A DNA stretch of 64,000 bases from Moorena bouillonii PNG (GCF_001942495.1 NZ_MKZS01000001.1:7521627-7585626); one strand, 5' to 3'. Shown: positions 55,179 to 64,000, counted from the first letter of the stretch. Program-made: numbers and translations. The notes: generated from the letters alone by a model not told the origin.

Positions 55179-55674
55179 CAGACAAGGGTGTAACTTAAGT
55201 TAATTCTAATACCCACTACTTAAGGTAATCTAGAGTTTCAGGAAATTTCATCAAAACCTTGGCCGTGGGCCACGCTTCGCGAATGAATGATTCCACCAGT
55301 AAAGTACCTAGGATTTCAAGTCTTTTCTAGAGCATCACTTCAGTCAACAGAGTATCCTGCTACTTACTACTATACAGATCCACTATACAGAGCCACGGTT
55401 GTCTACCCCTACTAACTGATAACTATTGACCTCAGTTTTTGGTTATCTTCCCACTGCCACAAGCTTGAGATCATCTCTGCCACCCGCGCGATCGCTTTTG
55501 TCAATTTGCTCTCAATACCCTTGAATTATTACGAATCTAGATGTTTGTCCTATAGGATGACCCTTAGGGCACAAGTTTTGGGCTTATACGGTGGAATTGA
55601 GCTAAAAATCAGCCAAAAAGCCAACATAATCTATATCGGACAGGCAATATTGCACAGGTATTGAGCCTATTGGT

Positions 55675-55696
55675 ATCAGCCATTTGGCTGATTTTT
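55675..55696 (+). terminator. Intrinsic-terminator-like hairpin
   Basis: ATCAGCCA-TT-TGGCTGAT followed by a T run (five Ts). Confidence 0.6.
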
Positions 55697-55762
55697 GCCA
55701 TGAGGGGTGTGACCCCTCATTAATTGTGATAAATTTTAATTAGTAGATGCACCCTGATGATC

Positions 55763-55796
55763 GAGAGAGTCAAAAAACTGGCTCTCTTTTTTTTTG
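55763..55796 (+). terminator. Intrinsic-terminator-like hairpin
   Basis: AGAGAG and CTCTCT (55764-55769, 55782-55787) around a 12-base loop, followed by about nine Ts. Confidence 0.65.
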
Positions 55797-56075
55797 GGCA
55801 TAGGGATTGCCTCAGAGGAGCAGCGTTTTACCGAATCACTTGCCCCAAGCCAGCTGATGAAGCTGATCAAATAGACATCTTTAAAAGTATTTATTAAAAC
55901 TATTGCCAAATATATTTACCTGATAAAACGACTCTTTAAATATAGCGCTACATATTAAAGGATTAGGCTAATCTAATTGAAAACTTAATTAGAGGGATTT
56001 CCAGTAACCGACAACCACCAGGGTGAACCATTGGGTTCAGTATCAGTATCCCGAAAGGGAGTAATAACCAACAGC

Positions 56076-56164
56076 ATTCCCCAGAGTGCGATCGCTTCCG
56101 GAGCGTAGCGGCTCCATTCGCGTAGCGTGGCCCAAAGGCCAAGGAGCATCGCATTCTGGGGAAT
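56076..56164. repeat. Inverted repeat with a dispersed repeat in its loop
   Basis: ATTCCCCAGAGTGCGAT (56076-56092) pairs with 56148-56164 with one mismatch. The loop contains the dispersed ATTCGCGTAGCGTGGCCC repeat and its AAAGGCC tail. Confidence 0.85.
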
Positions 56165-56293
56165 ATCAAAACTACCTAATTCTATTCAGACCAATGTGAT
56201 CACGTCTTAACAACACCTGTTAAGGCAATATAGTTACCAATATAATTCTCTAAATTTCGCTAAAATTCCAGCACTATAGTCATACCTAATAAC

Positions 56294-57205
56294 CTATACT
56301 CTTGAACAAACAGGCAAAACCATCCCCTCCCGAGCCAGTAAGTGATTAGGATAGAAAGATTGGAGTTGCTTTTGTAGTCTGTCGAGATAATCATCATTAT
56401 AGTCAGGATGATAACGAGACATAACTATGCGCTTAACACCTGCCACCTTTGCCGTTACTATCCCAGTTTGCCAACGGTCATCTTGCCAAATCAAAGGTGA
56501 ATAATTAAACAGCTCATCTTCTTTGAGGGGAAAGGGAGTATTCAAAATTAGCAAATCTGCCTGACGGCATAGGTATCGTAAATTTTCATCAATACCACCC
56601 CAACCATGGGAGTGACTAGTGGCGTATACAACAGCATATCCTTGCCAGTTGACCCGATAACCCATTGCTTGATGTGATTCATTAAGAAGGACAGCCTCCA
56701 CAGTTACATCATCTAGGGTTACTGTATGACCTGACTTCAGCCCGTGAAATTTCAGATCTGACTGCATGACCTGAAGGGGAACTGGAAAATTTGGAGCAAT
56801 CATTTGCTGACCTAGACGCTGTTCGATGGACGCCCCATCAGGTGCTGCTGCTCCATAAATATGAAAACAGTTACCAGGAATAAACGCAGGAGTAAAAAAG
56901 GGAAACCCTTGAATGCTGTCCCAATGGCTATGGGAAAAAAAAATGTGAGCTTCTATGGGCATTTCCTTAAGCCAATGATTTCCCAGCACCCGTAAACCAC
57001 TGCCACCATCAAAAATTAAGCGTTTTCTGCCAACACGCATTTCTACACAAGATGTATTGCCACCATAGCGAATGGTATCTGTCCCAGGAGCCGAAATTTC
57101 ACCCCTAACGCCCCAAAATCGGACGCTCATGTCCCCTCCAGTGCCATGTTTTAGGCTGGGTTTAGCCTTATAGTTGCCTAGTGTGGGTGCTACTAGATTT
57201 TGCAT
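56294..57205 (-). CDS. MBL-fold metallo-hydrolase
   Basis: 303 residues. Metallo-beta-lactamase fold of the RNase Z/PhnP-like branch: 'MSVRFWGVRGEISAPGTDTI' and 'YGGNTSCVEMRVGRKRLIFD', metal motif 'HIFFSHSHWDSIQGFPFFTP' (HxHxD with Trp for the second H position neighbour), 'NESHQAMGYRV' and 'AVVYATSHSHGWGG'. The substrate is unknown; relatives hydrolyse phosphodiesters. The start could be 57205 or the internal ATG at 57130 (MSVRFW). A 14-bp direct-repeat array and a CRP-like palindrome lie upstream. Confidence 0.85.
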   Translation of the reverse strand: MQNLVAPTLGNYKAKPSLKHGTGGDMSVRFWGVRGEISAPGTDTIRYGGNTSCVEMRVGRKRLIFDGGSGLRVLGNHWLKEMPIEAHIFFSHSHWDSIQGFPFFTPAFIPGNCFHIYGAAAPDGASIEQRLGQQMIAPNFPVPLQVMQSDLKFHGLKSGHTVTLDDVTVEAVLLNESHQAMGYRVNWQGYAVVYATSHSHGWGGIDENLRYLCRQADLLILNTPFPLKEDELFNYSPLIWQDDRWQTGIVTAKVAGVKRIVMSRYHPDYNDDYLDRLQKQLQSFYPNHLLAREGMVLPVCSRV

Positions 57206-57332
57206 GTTGAATCTATGAATTAAGTGAGCCTAAGTTAGGAATTATTCCCATTGGTAGATTCCCACTAGAGGATACTCAGGTAGTATTAAGTAATCATCTG
57301 TGGTTAACCACTAATTTATGTTAAAGTGGGTC

Positions 57333-57388
57333 GATTGCATACATCCAATTGCATACATCCAATTGCATACATCCAATTGCATACATCA
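57333..57388. repeat. 14-bp tandem direct repeat, four copies
   Basis: ATTGCATACATCCA repeated four times, the last copy incomplete. Upstream of the MBL gene. Confidence 0.95.
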
Positions 57389-57478
57389 AGAGTAATTAGA
57401 TGGGGGAAAGCAAGCACAACAGCCCCAGTAATTTAGTCATATCTCTAATCTCGAACCGTTCAGCCCCCCGAAACAAGT

Positions 57479-57514
57479 TAAGATACAGTTATGCTTTATC
57501 TTAACTGTATCTTA
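57479..57514. repeat. Perfect 13-bp inverted repeat
   Basis: TAAGATACAGTTA (57479-57491) and its complement at 57502-57514 around a 10-base loop. Could be an operator or a hairpin in a transcript. Confidence 0.9.
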
Positions 57515-57553
57515 AGTGTTGGTTAATTTTAACGGATTTAGGAACAAACAGTT

Positions 57554-57569
57554 TGTGACCTATGTCACA
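57554..57569. promoter_or_regulatory. CRP/SYCRP1-type palindrome
   Basis: TGTGA-CCTATG-TCACA matches the TGTGA-N6-TCACA consensus of cAMP receptor proteins exactly in both half-sites. It would suit a cAMP-responsive promoter of the MBL gene (minus strand) or of a + strand transcript ending at 57849. Binding is inferred from sequence only. Confidence 0.5.
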
Positions 57570-57811
57570 CATGCATCAAATTAATTCAATCAATCAATCA
57601 GAATGGGAACTGGGTATTGCATCGCTTATCCCTTGATCGGTCAGCTTTCATCTATCGGAAGTCAGCCTATTTCCTTATAGCTTAACCTCGACAGCTAAAC
57701 CAAAAGCTCAGTTTATGCCCATCTCAAGTATAACTGCTCACCCCATCCCATTCTCACCCGATTATCTTCTCACCTAAAAAGGTAATATCTTTGAGCTTCT
57801 GTTGGTATCAC

Positions 57812-57849
57812 TCCCTGACCCTAGTCTAGTAGGGTTGGGGGATTTTTTT
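57812..57849 (+). terminator. Intrinsic terminator without an upstream gene on the + strand
   Basis: TCCC-TG-ACCCTA / TAGGGT-T-GGGGA hairpin followed by seven Ts. No + strand coding frame precedes it, so it may end a small RNA. Confidence 0.65.
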
Positions 57850-57873
57850 ATGCTTGCCCTTAAAACAGAGAAT

Positions 57874-57913
57874 GGCTAATCGCCTTGCTAGCTTTATAGC
57901 AAGGCGATTAGCC
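57874..57913. repeat. Perfect 16-bp hairpin
   Basis: GGCTAATCGCCTTGCT (57874-57889) pairs with 57898-57913 around an 8-base loop, downstream of ppa. Confidence 0.9.
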
Positions 57914-57914
57914 T

Positions 57915-57957
57915 AAAAAAAGAAATGCTAGTGGAACTCATCTCACCGATGAGTTCC
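57915..57957 (-). terminator. ppa terminator
   Basis: GGAACTCATC (57933-57942) pairs with 57948-57957; on the minus strand the hairpin is followed within about eight bases by a run of seven Ts. Confidence 0.6.
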
Positions 57958-57974
57958 TACTTGATCAGTCCCTA

Positions 57975-58484
57975 CTACTTATAGTTTTTGATCGACTTTT
58001 CCACCAAAGGCATTACGTGATCAAGATCTTTCCATCCTAAAATTTCAGTTACTTTCTTTTCCAGATTTTTGTATGTCTTGAAAAATTCAGCAATCTCATC
58101 CAACCGATGGGGCGCTATATCTTGGAGAGTTTTTACCTCAGCGTAGCGAGGATCCTTGTCAGGAACACACAGAATTTTTTCATCCCGATCACCCCCATCG
58201 ATCATTTCCAGCATCCCGATTGGTCTAGCGGTAATGACACAACCAGGGAACGTAGGTTGATCCATTATCACCATACCATCAAGAGGATCACCATCATCTG
58301 CTAGAGTGTTAGGGACAAAGCCGTAGTCATAGGGGTACTGTACGGATGCATAAAGTACCCGGTCAAGGGCAAAGGCTTCTAGATCCTTGTCAAACTCATA
58401 CTTATTTTTACTACCTGCGGGAATTTCAATTAAAACGTTGATCAGACCTGGTTTAGGTTGAGCAGGAATCTTTGATAAATCCAT
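57975..58484 (-). CDS. ppa: Inorganic pyrophosphatase (family I)
   Basis: 169 residues, full length. Hydrolyses PPi to drive biosynthesis. Active-site blocks: '[20 protein letters not shown]', '[20 protein letters not shown]' followed by 'GMVIMD', and '[18 protein letters not shown]'. A terminator follows its stop codon, and no cotranscribed gene is visible. Confidence 0.97.
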   Translation of the reverse strand: MDLSKIPAQPKPGLINVLIEIPAGSKNKYEFDKDLEAFALDRVLYASVQYPYDYGFVPNTLADDGDPLDGMVIMDQPTFPGCVITARPIGMLEMIDGGDRDEKILCVPDKDPRYAEVKTLQDIAPHRLDEIAEFFKTYKNLEKKVTEILGWKDLDHVMPLVEKSIKNYK

Positions 58485-58779
58485 GAACTATATGTTTCAA
58501 AAAAACAGCAGATGTGGGTTATCTCATCTTTAGTGCTTAAGACATCCTAATAGCTGCTTTAATACTTACCCAAACAAATCCCATAGTTCAGGATTTTTTA
58601 GGTAGGTAGAATAGCCAACCGATCAGATTATCCTGAGCAGGGTGCCGTTCAATGGCAGCTATATTGAACTACTAGCCCCGTGGAACATTGTGACATCTCA
58701 CCGCAACTTTTCAAACCGCCATTCGACTGATAGTGTGTAATGTGTGTGTAATGTGTGAGTGATTGAGGAGTGAAGTCCG

Positions 58780-60006
58780 ATGGGAGAGCTTCAGCAGAGG
58801 ATTGGTATAACACCATTACAGTCGGAATCTGTCACACAAATCCTAGGGGATGATACTGACTGCCTAAGTGACCCGTTTTATCCTGGATTACGCCAACGAG
58901 CCTGGGCCGAAATTGATAAAGTTGCTCTTCATCAAAATTTACGGCAAATACAGCAGCTTTTGCGCCATCCTACCCAACTAATGGCAGTGGTGAAAGCCGA
59001 TGCTTATGGCCATGGTGCTCTAACCGTTGCCCGCACAGCGATAGATGCTGGTGCTGGGGGGTTATGTGTTGCTACTGTCTCAGAGGGCATTCAACTCAGG
59101 CAAGGGGGAATTAAGGCCACTATACTCTTGTTGGGAGCGACTAATACCCCAGAACAAGTCAAAGCGATCGCTCACTGGCAATTGGAACCAACTCTGTGTA
59201 ATCCTCAACAAGCTTTAGTGTTTTCGGAAACCTTGAGTGGTCTAAACCAAAGCCTGCCAGTGCATCTGAAACTAGATACAGGAATGTCCCGGTTGGGAAT
59301 GCCTTGGCAAGATGCTATCGAGTTTGTACGCCTAGTCCAACAATTACCTAACTTGGAAATAGCTAGTGTCTATTCCCATCTAGCCACTGCTGATAGTCCT
59401 GACCCCACAGTGATGAGACAGCAGCATCAAAGGTTTAAAAACGCGATCGCACAATTGCAGGCTGGTGGCATAACTCCTCCCCGATTGCACTTAGCCAATT
59501 CCGCTGCCACCTTAACCGATTCAGCATTGCACTACGATTGGGTGCGTGTCGGATTAGCCCTCTATGGTCTCTATCCAGCGGAGCATCTTCAAAATGTTAT
59601 TCACCTCCAGCCAGTGATGCAGGTAAAAGCGCGGATCACCCAAATTAAAACTATTCCCCCTGGCACTGGTATCAGCTATGGCCATCAATTTATTTCAAAT
59701 CGACAGATGCGTATAGCAGTAGTCGGTATTGGCTATGCTGACGGTGTTCCCCGAAATCTTTCTAATCGCATGAATGTCATCATCCGAGGGCAGCAAGTTC
59801 CTCAGATTGGCGCAATTACTATGGATCAGCTCATGTTGGATGTTAGTGATATTCCTAATATACAAGTTGGGGAAATTGTTACCTTAATTGGACAGGATGG
59901 GGAAGAGCAAATCTCAGCAGATGACTGGGCTATGGCTTTAGGCACCATTTCCTGGGAAATTATTTGTGGTTTTAAGCACCGACTACCCCGTGTAGTAGTA
60001 GGGTAA
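58780..60006 (+). CDS. alr: Alanine racemase
   Basis: 408 residues. Supplies D-alanine for peptidoglycan. The PLP lysine K72 is in 'LMAVVKADAYGHGALTVART'; the catalytic Tyr lies in 'GTGISYGHQFISN'; further 'VHLKLDTGMSRLGMPW' and 'RVGLALYGLYP'. The N-terminal 40 residues precede the usual 'AWAEIDKVALHQNLRQI' start and are less conserved, so a later start is possible. It is followed by a large heptamer-repeat array. Confidence 0.95.
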   Translation: MGELQQRIGITPLQSESVTQILGDDTDCLSDPFYPGLRQRAWAEIDKVALHQNLRQIQQLLRHPTQLMAVVKADAYGHGALTVARTAIDAGAGGLCVATVSEGIQLRQGGIKATILLLGATNTPEQVKAIAHWQLEPTLCNPQQALVFSETLSGLNQSLPVHLKLDTGMSRLGMPWQDAIEFVRLVQQLPNLEIASVYSHLATADSPDPTVMRQQHQRFKNAIAQLQAGGITPPRLHLANSAATLTDSALHYDWVRVGLALYGLYPAEHLQNVIHLQPVMQVKARITQIKTIPPGTGISYGHQFISNRQMRIAVVGIGYADGVPRNLSNRMNVIIRGQQVPQIGAITMDQLMLDVSDIPNIQVGEIVTLIGQDGEEQISADDWAMALGTISWEIICGFKHRLPRVVVG

Positions 60007-60298
<292 letters not shown>

Positions 60299-60401
60299 AA
60301 TTAACAAATTTAATGTTATTAAAATAAAATTTATCCATGCCATCCCTTTGCCATTAGGGAGTCAGAATGTGTTACCCTAAAAGGGTTTTATAAACATCGC
60401 A

Positions 60402-60445
60402 CATCCAGGGTTTCGGGTGTTTCTAAAGGGAAATCCACCTGGATG
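60402..60445 (+). promoter_or_regulatory. Possible rpsB leader structure
   Basis: CATCCAGG (60402-60409) pairs with CCTGGATG (60438-60445), and GGGTTTCGGG / GTTAAACCC can extend the pairing. Just upstream, ACCCTAAAAGGGT is a small hairpin. The structure lies 33 bases before the S2 start and could be an S2-binding autoregulatory leader, as known for rpsB in other bacteria. Confidence 0.35.
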
Positions 60446-60477
60446 GAGGTTAAACCCGAATTAGGAGTTAAAAAATT

Positions 60478-61308
60478 ATGCCTGTAGTTTCTTTAGCTGA
60501 AATGCTAGAGTCAGGGGTTCACTTTGGTCACCAGACTCGCCGATGGAACCCCAAGATGGATCCTTACATTTACACTGCTCGCAATGGTGTCCACATCATT
60601 GACTTGGTACAGACAGCTCAGCTGATGGAGGACGCTTATCACTATATCCGGACCTCATCAGAGCAGGGCAAAAGATTTCTGTTTGTTGGTACTAAGCGGC
60701 AAGCTGCTGGAATTATTGCCCAAGAGGCAAGCCGTTGTGGTGCCTACTATGTCAACCAGCGCTGGTTAGGTGGCATGCTCACCAACTGGGAGACAATTAA
60801 GACCAGGGTGGAGCGACTGAAAGATTTAGAGCGTCGGGAGACCAGTGGTGCCCTTGACTTACTGCCAAAAAAAGAAGGCTCTATGCTGCGTCGGGAACTA
60901 GGCAAGCTTCAGAAGTATCTAGGTGGCATCAAAATGATGCGTAAGGTTCCCGACATTGTCATAATCATAGACCAAAAGCGTGAGTACAACGCTATTTTGG
61001 AATGTGAAAAGCTAAGTCTACCGATTGTATCACTATTAGATACAAACTGCGACCCTGATTTAGCCGATATTCCAATTCCAGCTAATGACGATGCAATCCG
61101 GTCGATTAAGCTAATCATAGGTAAACTGGCTGATGCCATTTACGAAGGGCGTCATGGTCAGCTAGATGCGGCAGAGGAATATGAATACGAAGAATTTGAA
61201 GAGGGATTAGAGGAGTTCCCAGACGAGGAAGAAATTCAAGAGACTGAACAAAGTGAGCAAATTGAATCCGTAGATCAAGGAGATAACCAGGAGACTGAGG
61301 AAGAATAG
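60478..61308 (+). CDS. rpsB: 30S ribosomal protein S2
   Basis: 276 residues. '[20 protein letters not shown]', '[20 protein letters not shown]' and '[20 protein letters not shown]' are S2 signatures. The last 45 residues form a very acidic, Glu-rich tail typical of cyanobacterial S2. A TTAGGAGTT ribosome site precedes the ATG. The downstream tsf gene is the usual partner. Confidence 0.98.
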   Translation: MPVVSLAEMLESGVHFGHQTRRWNPKMDPYIYTARNGVHIIDLVQTAQLMEDAYHYIRTSSEQGKRFLFVGTKRQAAGIIAQEASRCGAYYVNQRWLGGMLTNWETIKTRVERLKDLERRETSGALDLLPKKEGSMLRRELGKLQKYLGGIKMMRKVPDIVIIIDQKREYNAILECEKLSLPIVSLLDTNCDPDLADIPIPANDDAIRSIKLIIGKLADAIYEGRHGQLDAAEEYEYEEFEEGLEEFPDEEEIQETEQSEQIESVDQGDNQETEEE

Positions 61309-61328
61309 TTAGTTATCTTCGAACTTGA

Positions 61329-61383
61329 AGCCCCACGCTGAATTTACCCTTTGATAAATATCAACTAGCTTTCAGCGTGGGCT
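61329..61383 (+). promoter_or_regulatory. Hairpin between rpsB and tsf
   Basis: AGCCCCACGCTGAA (61329-61342) pairs with TTCAGCGTGGGCT (61371-61383) with one bulge. No T run. It probably tunes the rpsB/tsf transcript ratio or stability. Confidence 0.5.
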
Positions 61384-61466
61384 GGTAAGCCCATACTCAC
61401 GGATCGAGTAGTGTGGGAAGATATCACGGTGTAATCAGTTTCACTAACAGTAGGAACAAAAACAAC

Positions 61467-62123
61467 ATGGCGGAAATTACAGCAAAACTTGTCAAAGAGC
61501 TACGGGAAAAAACCGGCGCTGGCATGATGGATTGCAAAAAAGCTCTCGTAGAAAGCGACGGAGACACGACCAAAGCTATGGAATGGCTGCGGAAAAAAGG
61601 CATTACCTCAGCTGAGAAAAAATCCGGTCGTGTGGCAGCAGAAGGAATTATCGGCAGCTACATCCACACTGGTGGTCGAGTCGGTGTACTCGTAGAAGTT
61701 AACTGCGAGACCGATTTTGTTGCCCGCCGCGACGAGTTCCAAGCCCTAGTCAAGAACGTCGCGATGCAAGTGGCAGCTTGCCCTAACGTTGAATACGTGA
61801 AGGTCGATGACATCCCTCAAGAGATTGTTCAAAAAGAAAAAGACATTGAAATGGGTAGGGATGACCTAGGCAAAAAGCCAGAAAACATCAAAGAGAAAAT
61901 TGTTCAGGGTAGGATTGACAAACGCCTTAAAGAACTCTCGTTGATGGATCAACCTTACATTCGTGATCAAAGCATCACAGTGGAAGAATTAGTCAAGCAA
62001 TGTGTTGCCCAGTTGGGTGAAAACATCCAAGTGCGTCGCTTCACTCGCTACGTCTTGGGTGAAGGTATAGAAAAGGAAGAAAGCAACTTTGCTGAAGAAG
62101 TTGCTGCCCAGATGGGTTCTTAA
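61467..62123 (+). CDS. tsf: Translation elongation factor Ts
   Basis: 218 residues from ATG 61467 ([20 protein letters not shown]), the conserved N-terminus; an in-frame GTG at 61413 would add 18 non-conserved residues. '[20 protein letters not shown]' and '[20 protein letters not shown]' are family signatures. Nucleotide-exchange factor for EF-Tu. The length matches the short cyanobacterial form. It follows rpsB. Confidence 0.98.
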   Translation: MAEITAKLVKELREKTGAGMMDCKKALVESDGDTTKAMEWLRKKGITSAEKKSGRVAAEGIIGSYIHTGGRVGVLVEVNCETDFVARRDEFQALVKNVAMQVAACPNVEYVKVDDIPQEIVQKEKDIEMGRDDLGKKPENIKEKIVQGRIDKRLKELSLMDQPYIRDQSITVEELVKQCVAQLGENIQVRRFTRYVLGEGIEKEESNFAEEVAAQMGS

Positions 62124-62441
62124 ACCGAAGCTTACCTTTGAGCTTCACCCTTGAGCTTGATCAACACGCTTCACTGATTTCGGAGATAGGGAAGATCAGC
62201 TAGTTTAGCAGGAGCCTCACACCATAATCTTTGATTTGGTGTGAGAGGAATGCGCGGTTCCACCCGGGGGTTCAATGCCCCCGTATGGAACCCATCACAA
62301 CGCTTTCACAGGCAAGTCGTCAGATGGCCCTGATGGCTCCAAGGGCAGACTTGACCTCACCAAGTGTTCAAGGCATTGTAAAGTTGGGAGTTTTTTTTAC
62401 AGCATTTCTAGAGTATGAGTGGTATCAACTCCATGTGAGCA
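62124..62441. other. Intergenic region with two strong hairpins
   Basis: CCTCACACCA (62215-62224) pairs with 62237-62248 (one bulge); GGTTCCA (62256-62262) pairs with 62286-62292, enclosing GGGGG-TTCAATG-CCCCC (62266-62282). The inner loop resembles a tRNA T arm but no acceptor or anticodon arm fits. A 90-codon open frame here seems spurious. Possibly a structured RNA or an element remnant. Confidence 0.5.
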
Positions 62442-63320
62442 TTATTGGTCTACCTGTGACAACCAGCTCAACAAATCTTCCCAACTATTCAACTCAAAAA
62501 TAATATCTGTTAACCCTTCCAAATTTGACAAAGACAAACCTTGAACTAAGTTGTTTATTTCCTCGGTCATTTCTGGGAATCGTTTTTTCAGCAGACGCAT
62601 GACCAAAATCTGTGCCTCAGTGATGCGACCTTCTTGATGACCTTCTTGATGACCTTCTTGGTGACCTTCTTGGTGACCTTCAGCCTTAACTTCCCGATAA
62701 AATCTGGTCTGTTTCCATTCTGTGAGTCCAAACATCGCTTCTAATTCCCTCCAGGGACGTTCAGGAAATTTATAGACTAAGGCTTGTTCTATTAATTCTA
62801 TCGCATTTCTTTGCTGTGCTACTGGTAGAGCCCTCGCACATCTTTCCAGTTGCTGTACTCTGTGTTGGACATTGGTCTCTGGTTCTACTACCAGGCGTAC
62901 CAGTCCCAATCCGATTGAGTCTGAGGTGTCTGGAGTTTGATCGAGGTAAAGTGAGCGCAGATATCCTGTTTGGACTTCACCATCGTAACATCTGGGAATC
63001 CCTGTATCCAAGCTGCCCTTAGCCCAAAATACTACCGCTTGCCAGCCATGTCGCCAACGATTTTGTCCCAAGTAGACAAACACTTCTTGCATCAGGCGAT
63101 AGTACAAGTCCTCATCTTTCTGAAATTGGACTTCTACGAAATAAATAGGGTCGCCATCTCGTTTGGGGAGAAATACACCGTCGGTGCGTTTGGCGAGTTC
63201 TTTGAGTTCGATGGCCTTAAAATTATAGTTTTGTGCTAGTTGAGAGTTTTCTTCCAGGAGTTCAAAGAAAGTACCAGGGAGGGTTTGGAAGACTTTATAA
63301 AATAGGCTGTCAGTGCGCAT
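62442..63320 (-). CDS. Rpn/DUF2887-family putative nuclease
   Basis: 292 residues. The N-terminal 'MRTDSLFYKVFQTLPGTFFE', 'DGVFLPKRDGDPIYFVEVQF' (PD-(D/E)XK-like: Asp then ExQ) and 'YLGQNRWRHGWQAVVFWAK' mark the DUF2887/Rpn family of putative DNA nucleases associated with recombination and mobile DNA. A run of four EGHQ repeats is encoded by 12-bp units (62636-62690), followed by a DUF4351-like C-terminus ('RLLKKRFPEMTEEINNLVQG'). These genes are highly multiplied in filamentous cyanobacteria. It stands alone. Confidence 0.88.
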   Translation of the reverse strand: MRTDSLFYKVFQTLPGTFFELLEENSQLAQNYNFKAIELKELAKRTDGVFLPKRDGDPIYFVEVQFQKDEDLYYRLMQEVFVYLGQNRWRHGWQAVVFWAKGSLDTGIPRCYDGEVQTGYLRSLYLDQTPDTSDSIGLGLVRLVVEPETNVQHRVQQLERCARALPVAQQRNAIELIEQALVYKFPERPWRELEAMFGLTEWKQTRFYREVKAEGHQEGHQEGHQEGHQEGRITEAQILVMRLLKKRFPEMTEEINNLVQGLSLSNLEGLTDIIFELNSWEDLLSWLSQVDQ

Positions 63321-63561
63321 TGGTTGGCATTGGAAGGAACTGGCATTTGGGTTATCTGGCCAATATTATCATCGGTTGGTGTTATTTTTTGATATTATTT
63401 TTTTATAATGACAAAAGTGTACGCCCATATATAAAGTGCTCTTCTGATATCGAGTCCGCCTCAGCAGTTGAACTATCAGTAAGTCTTGGGGAGTAATTTG
63501 GTGGGCAAAGGGAAAAGGGGGTATTTGATGAATCTATTGGTAAAGTTTCCCCTTGCCCACC

Positions 63562-63693
63562 CTACGAGTTCTGCGATCGCCTCAGTTCTAGACGCTTAAC
63601 TTGTGCCTGATATTGTCTTCTCTCCCAGACAGCTTTTTCTATCTCTTCTTGGGTACAGTCTAAACGTTGACAAGTATCTGTTAACCAGATTAC
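63562..63693 (-). pseudogene. Fragment of an unrecognised small protein
   Basis: A 43-codon frame reads 'VIWLTDTCQRLDCTQEEIEK' and 'AVWERRQYQAQVKRLELRRS', ending at TAG 63562. An upstream stop precludes a full N-terminus. Charged helical composition looks coding, but no start is visible, so it is probably a gene remnant. Confidence 0.35.
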
Positions 63694-63737
63694 TTAAGGT
63701 AGCTTTCCAGAAAGAACAGCCGCCAGAGTGGGCGTGA

Positions 63738-63920
63738 CAAAAGTTTTTAGAGAAATTCAACTACTTGCCGCCCTTGGATTTGCGACGTAATTCTGTACTG
63801 ATCGGAGCAATAGCAGAACAGCAAAAAAAATACAAGAATTATTTACAAAAAGTTGCAAAGCTGGGAAAGCTGGGACAGGAGTGGGTTTGGGAACAGCTTT
63901 GCTTGGAATTAGGGGTTTAG
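63738..63920 (+). pseudogene. Fragment of an unrecognised coding sequence
   Basis: A 60-codon frame reads 'KFLEKFNYLPPLDLRRNSVL', 'IGAIAEQQKKYKNYLQKVAK' and 'LGQEWVWEQLCLELGV', stopping at 63920. No start codon; a TGA lies directly upstream. It looks like the C-terminus of a larger gene. Confidence 0.35.
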
Positions 63921-64000
63921 TTGTGACCGTCGTGCTATTAATTCTATTTGGGTGCGGCTCTTATAGAAAGACGATAGAATGGGGAAGAGTTTTTTAACCC

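Larger units (their letters stand above)
55179..56293. other. 1.1-kb intergenic region with terminators and an inverted repeat
   Basis: No credible protein gene. Dispersed repeat (reverse orientation) at about 55258-55285. Two intrinsic-terminator-like hairpins read on the + strand (55675-55696 and 55763-55796) although the nearest + gene ends at 54757. Between them TGAGGGGTGTGACCCCTCA (55701-55719) is a further hairpin. A small RNA on the + strand is possible. Confidence 0.6.
57206..57974. other. 769-base intergenic region with repeats, a CRP-like site and hairpins
   Basis: Between two minus-strand genes. In order: 14-bp tandem repeat (57333-57388), perfect palindrome (57479-57514), CRP-type site (57554-57569), + strand terminator (57812-57849), perfect hairpin (57874-57913) and the ppa terminator (57915-57957). 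The 57570-57849 stretch could be a + strand small RNA. Confidence 0.65.
63321..64000. other. Mostly non-coding end of window with gene fragments
   Basis: 63321-63560 has no gene; 63500-63560 contains 'CCTTGCCCACC' text typical of intergenic DNA. Two decayed coding fragments follow, listed separately. Confidence 0.5.

Noticed and set aside
12841..56160. Clustered repeats as a CRISPR array
   Set aside because: No regular spacing of 30-40 bp unique spacers; repeats are adjacent or dispersed, and no cas gene is present.
55963..56169. 68-codon open frame on the minus strand
   Set aside because: It covers the inverted repeat and dispersed repeat at 56076-56164; composition is not protein-like.
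58687..58702. TGTGACATCTCAC upstream of alr as a second CRP site
   Set aside because: The half-sites are separated by 4 rather than 6 bases.
62231..62503. 90-codon open frame and T-arm-like sequence suggesting a tRNA or a gene
   Set aside because: The frame is made of hairpin DNA and overlaps the Rpn gene. No acceptor, D or anticodon arm can be drawn around the T-arm-like loop.

Overview
The window comes from a filamentous, mesophilic cyanobacterium, most likely a marine Moorena-like (Oscillatoriales/Coleofasciculales) species. Pointers are the many HIP1 octamers (GCGATCGC), a cyanobacterial PAM68 photosystem II assembly factor beside rpsO, many short tandem repeats with 7-bp units, and a dispersed 22-24 bp repeat (core TTCGCG[T/A]AGCGTGGCC). 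The species assignment is an inference from repeat style and gene content.

Layout. 1-12.6 kb is a housekeeping stretch: a partial pilus-chaperone-like gene, a TPR protein, dnaX, a winged-helix-like protein, a GNAT protein, ruvX-rpsO-PAM68, DAHP synthase, a nitrilase-family amidase and a universal stress protein. 12.6-14.9 kb is a repeat-rich patch with a TnpB element broken by four small insertions. 14.9-19.3 kb holds a same-strand set: an asparagine-synthetase-like amidotransferase, a distant ELFV-type dehydrogenase and an EamA transporter, preceded by 2.25 kb of AT-rich non-coding DNA. 21.6-25.8 kb encodes one giant soluble adenylate cyclase with a urea/amide-receptor-like domain and several PAS domains. 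26.4-28.9 kb holds a SpoIID protein and argG. 28.9-33.1 kb is a second TnpB element with a group II intron in its 3' end; the composite has cut an alcohol dehydrogenase gene. 33.3-36.9 kb holds a SWIM zinc-finger protein and TldD.

37.4-45.5 kb is the most rearranged part. Two direct copies of a mutarotase-gluconolactonase fusion gene (the first an in-frame deletion derivative with a frameshift) bracket three opposite-strand genes: an iron-containing redox enzyme (heme-oxygenase-like fold) disrupted by a 146-bp MITE with a 10-bp target duplication, a SAM methyltransferase and a TerB-like protein. A PQQ-type sugar dehydrogenase follows, suggesting extracytoplasmic glucose to gluconate oxidation. 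45.8-48.6 kb is a URC1-URC4 pair (uracil catabolism). 48.7-64 kb returns to membrane and housekeeping genes: M50 protease, 2TM protein, TPR and sigma-like genes, VOC protein, CNNM/CBS protein, MBL hydrolase, ppa, alr, rpsB-tsf and a Rpn/DUF2887 nuclease, with long intergenic regions containing terminators, a CRP-type palindrome and possible small RNAs.

The strongest new observations are: (i) removing four small insertions from the first TnpB gene restores an exact 401-codon frame, which fixes the ends of a mobile 22-24 bp repeat and of a ~108-bp hairpin element whose two copies keep their flanks but have different, still fully paired stems; (ii) the MITE insertion with perfect target duplication; (iii) a conversion-like tract in the duplicated sugar gene ending exactly at a 55-bp tandem duplication; (iv) an antisense group II intron in the TnpB 3' end.
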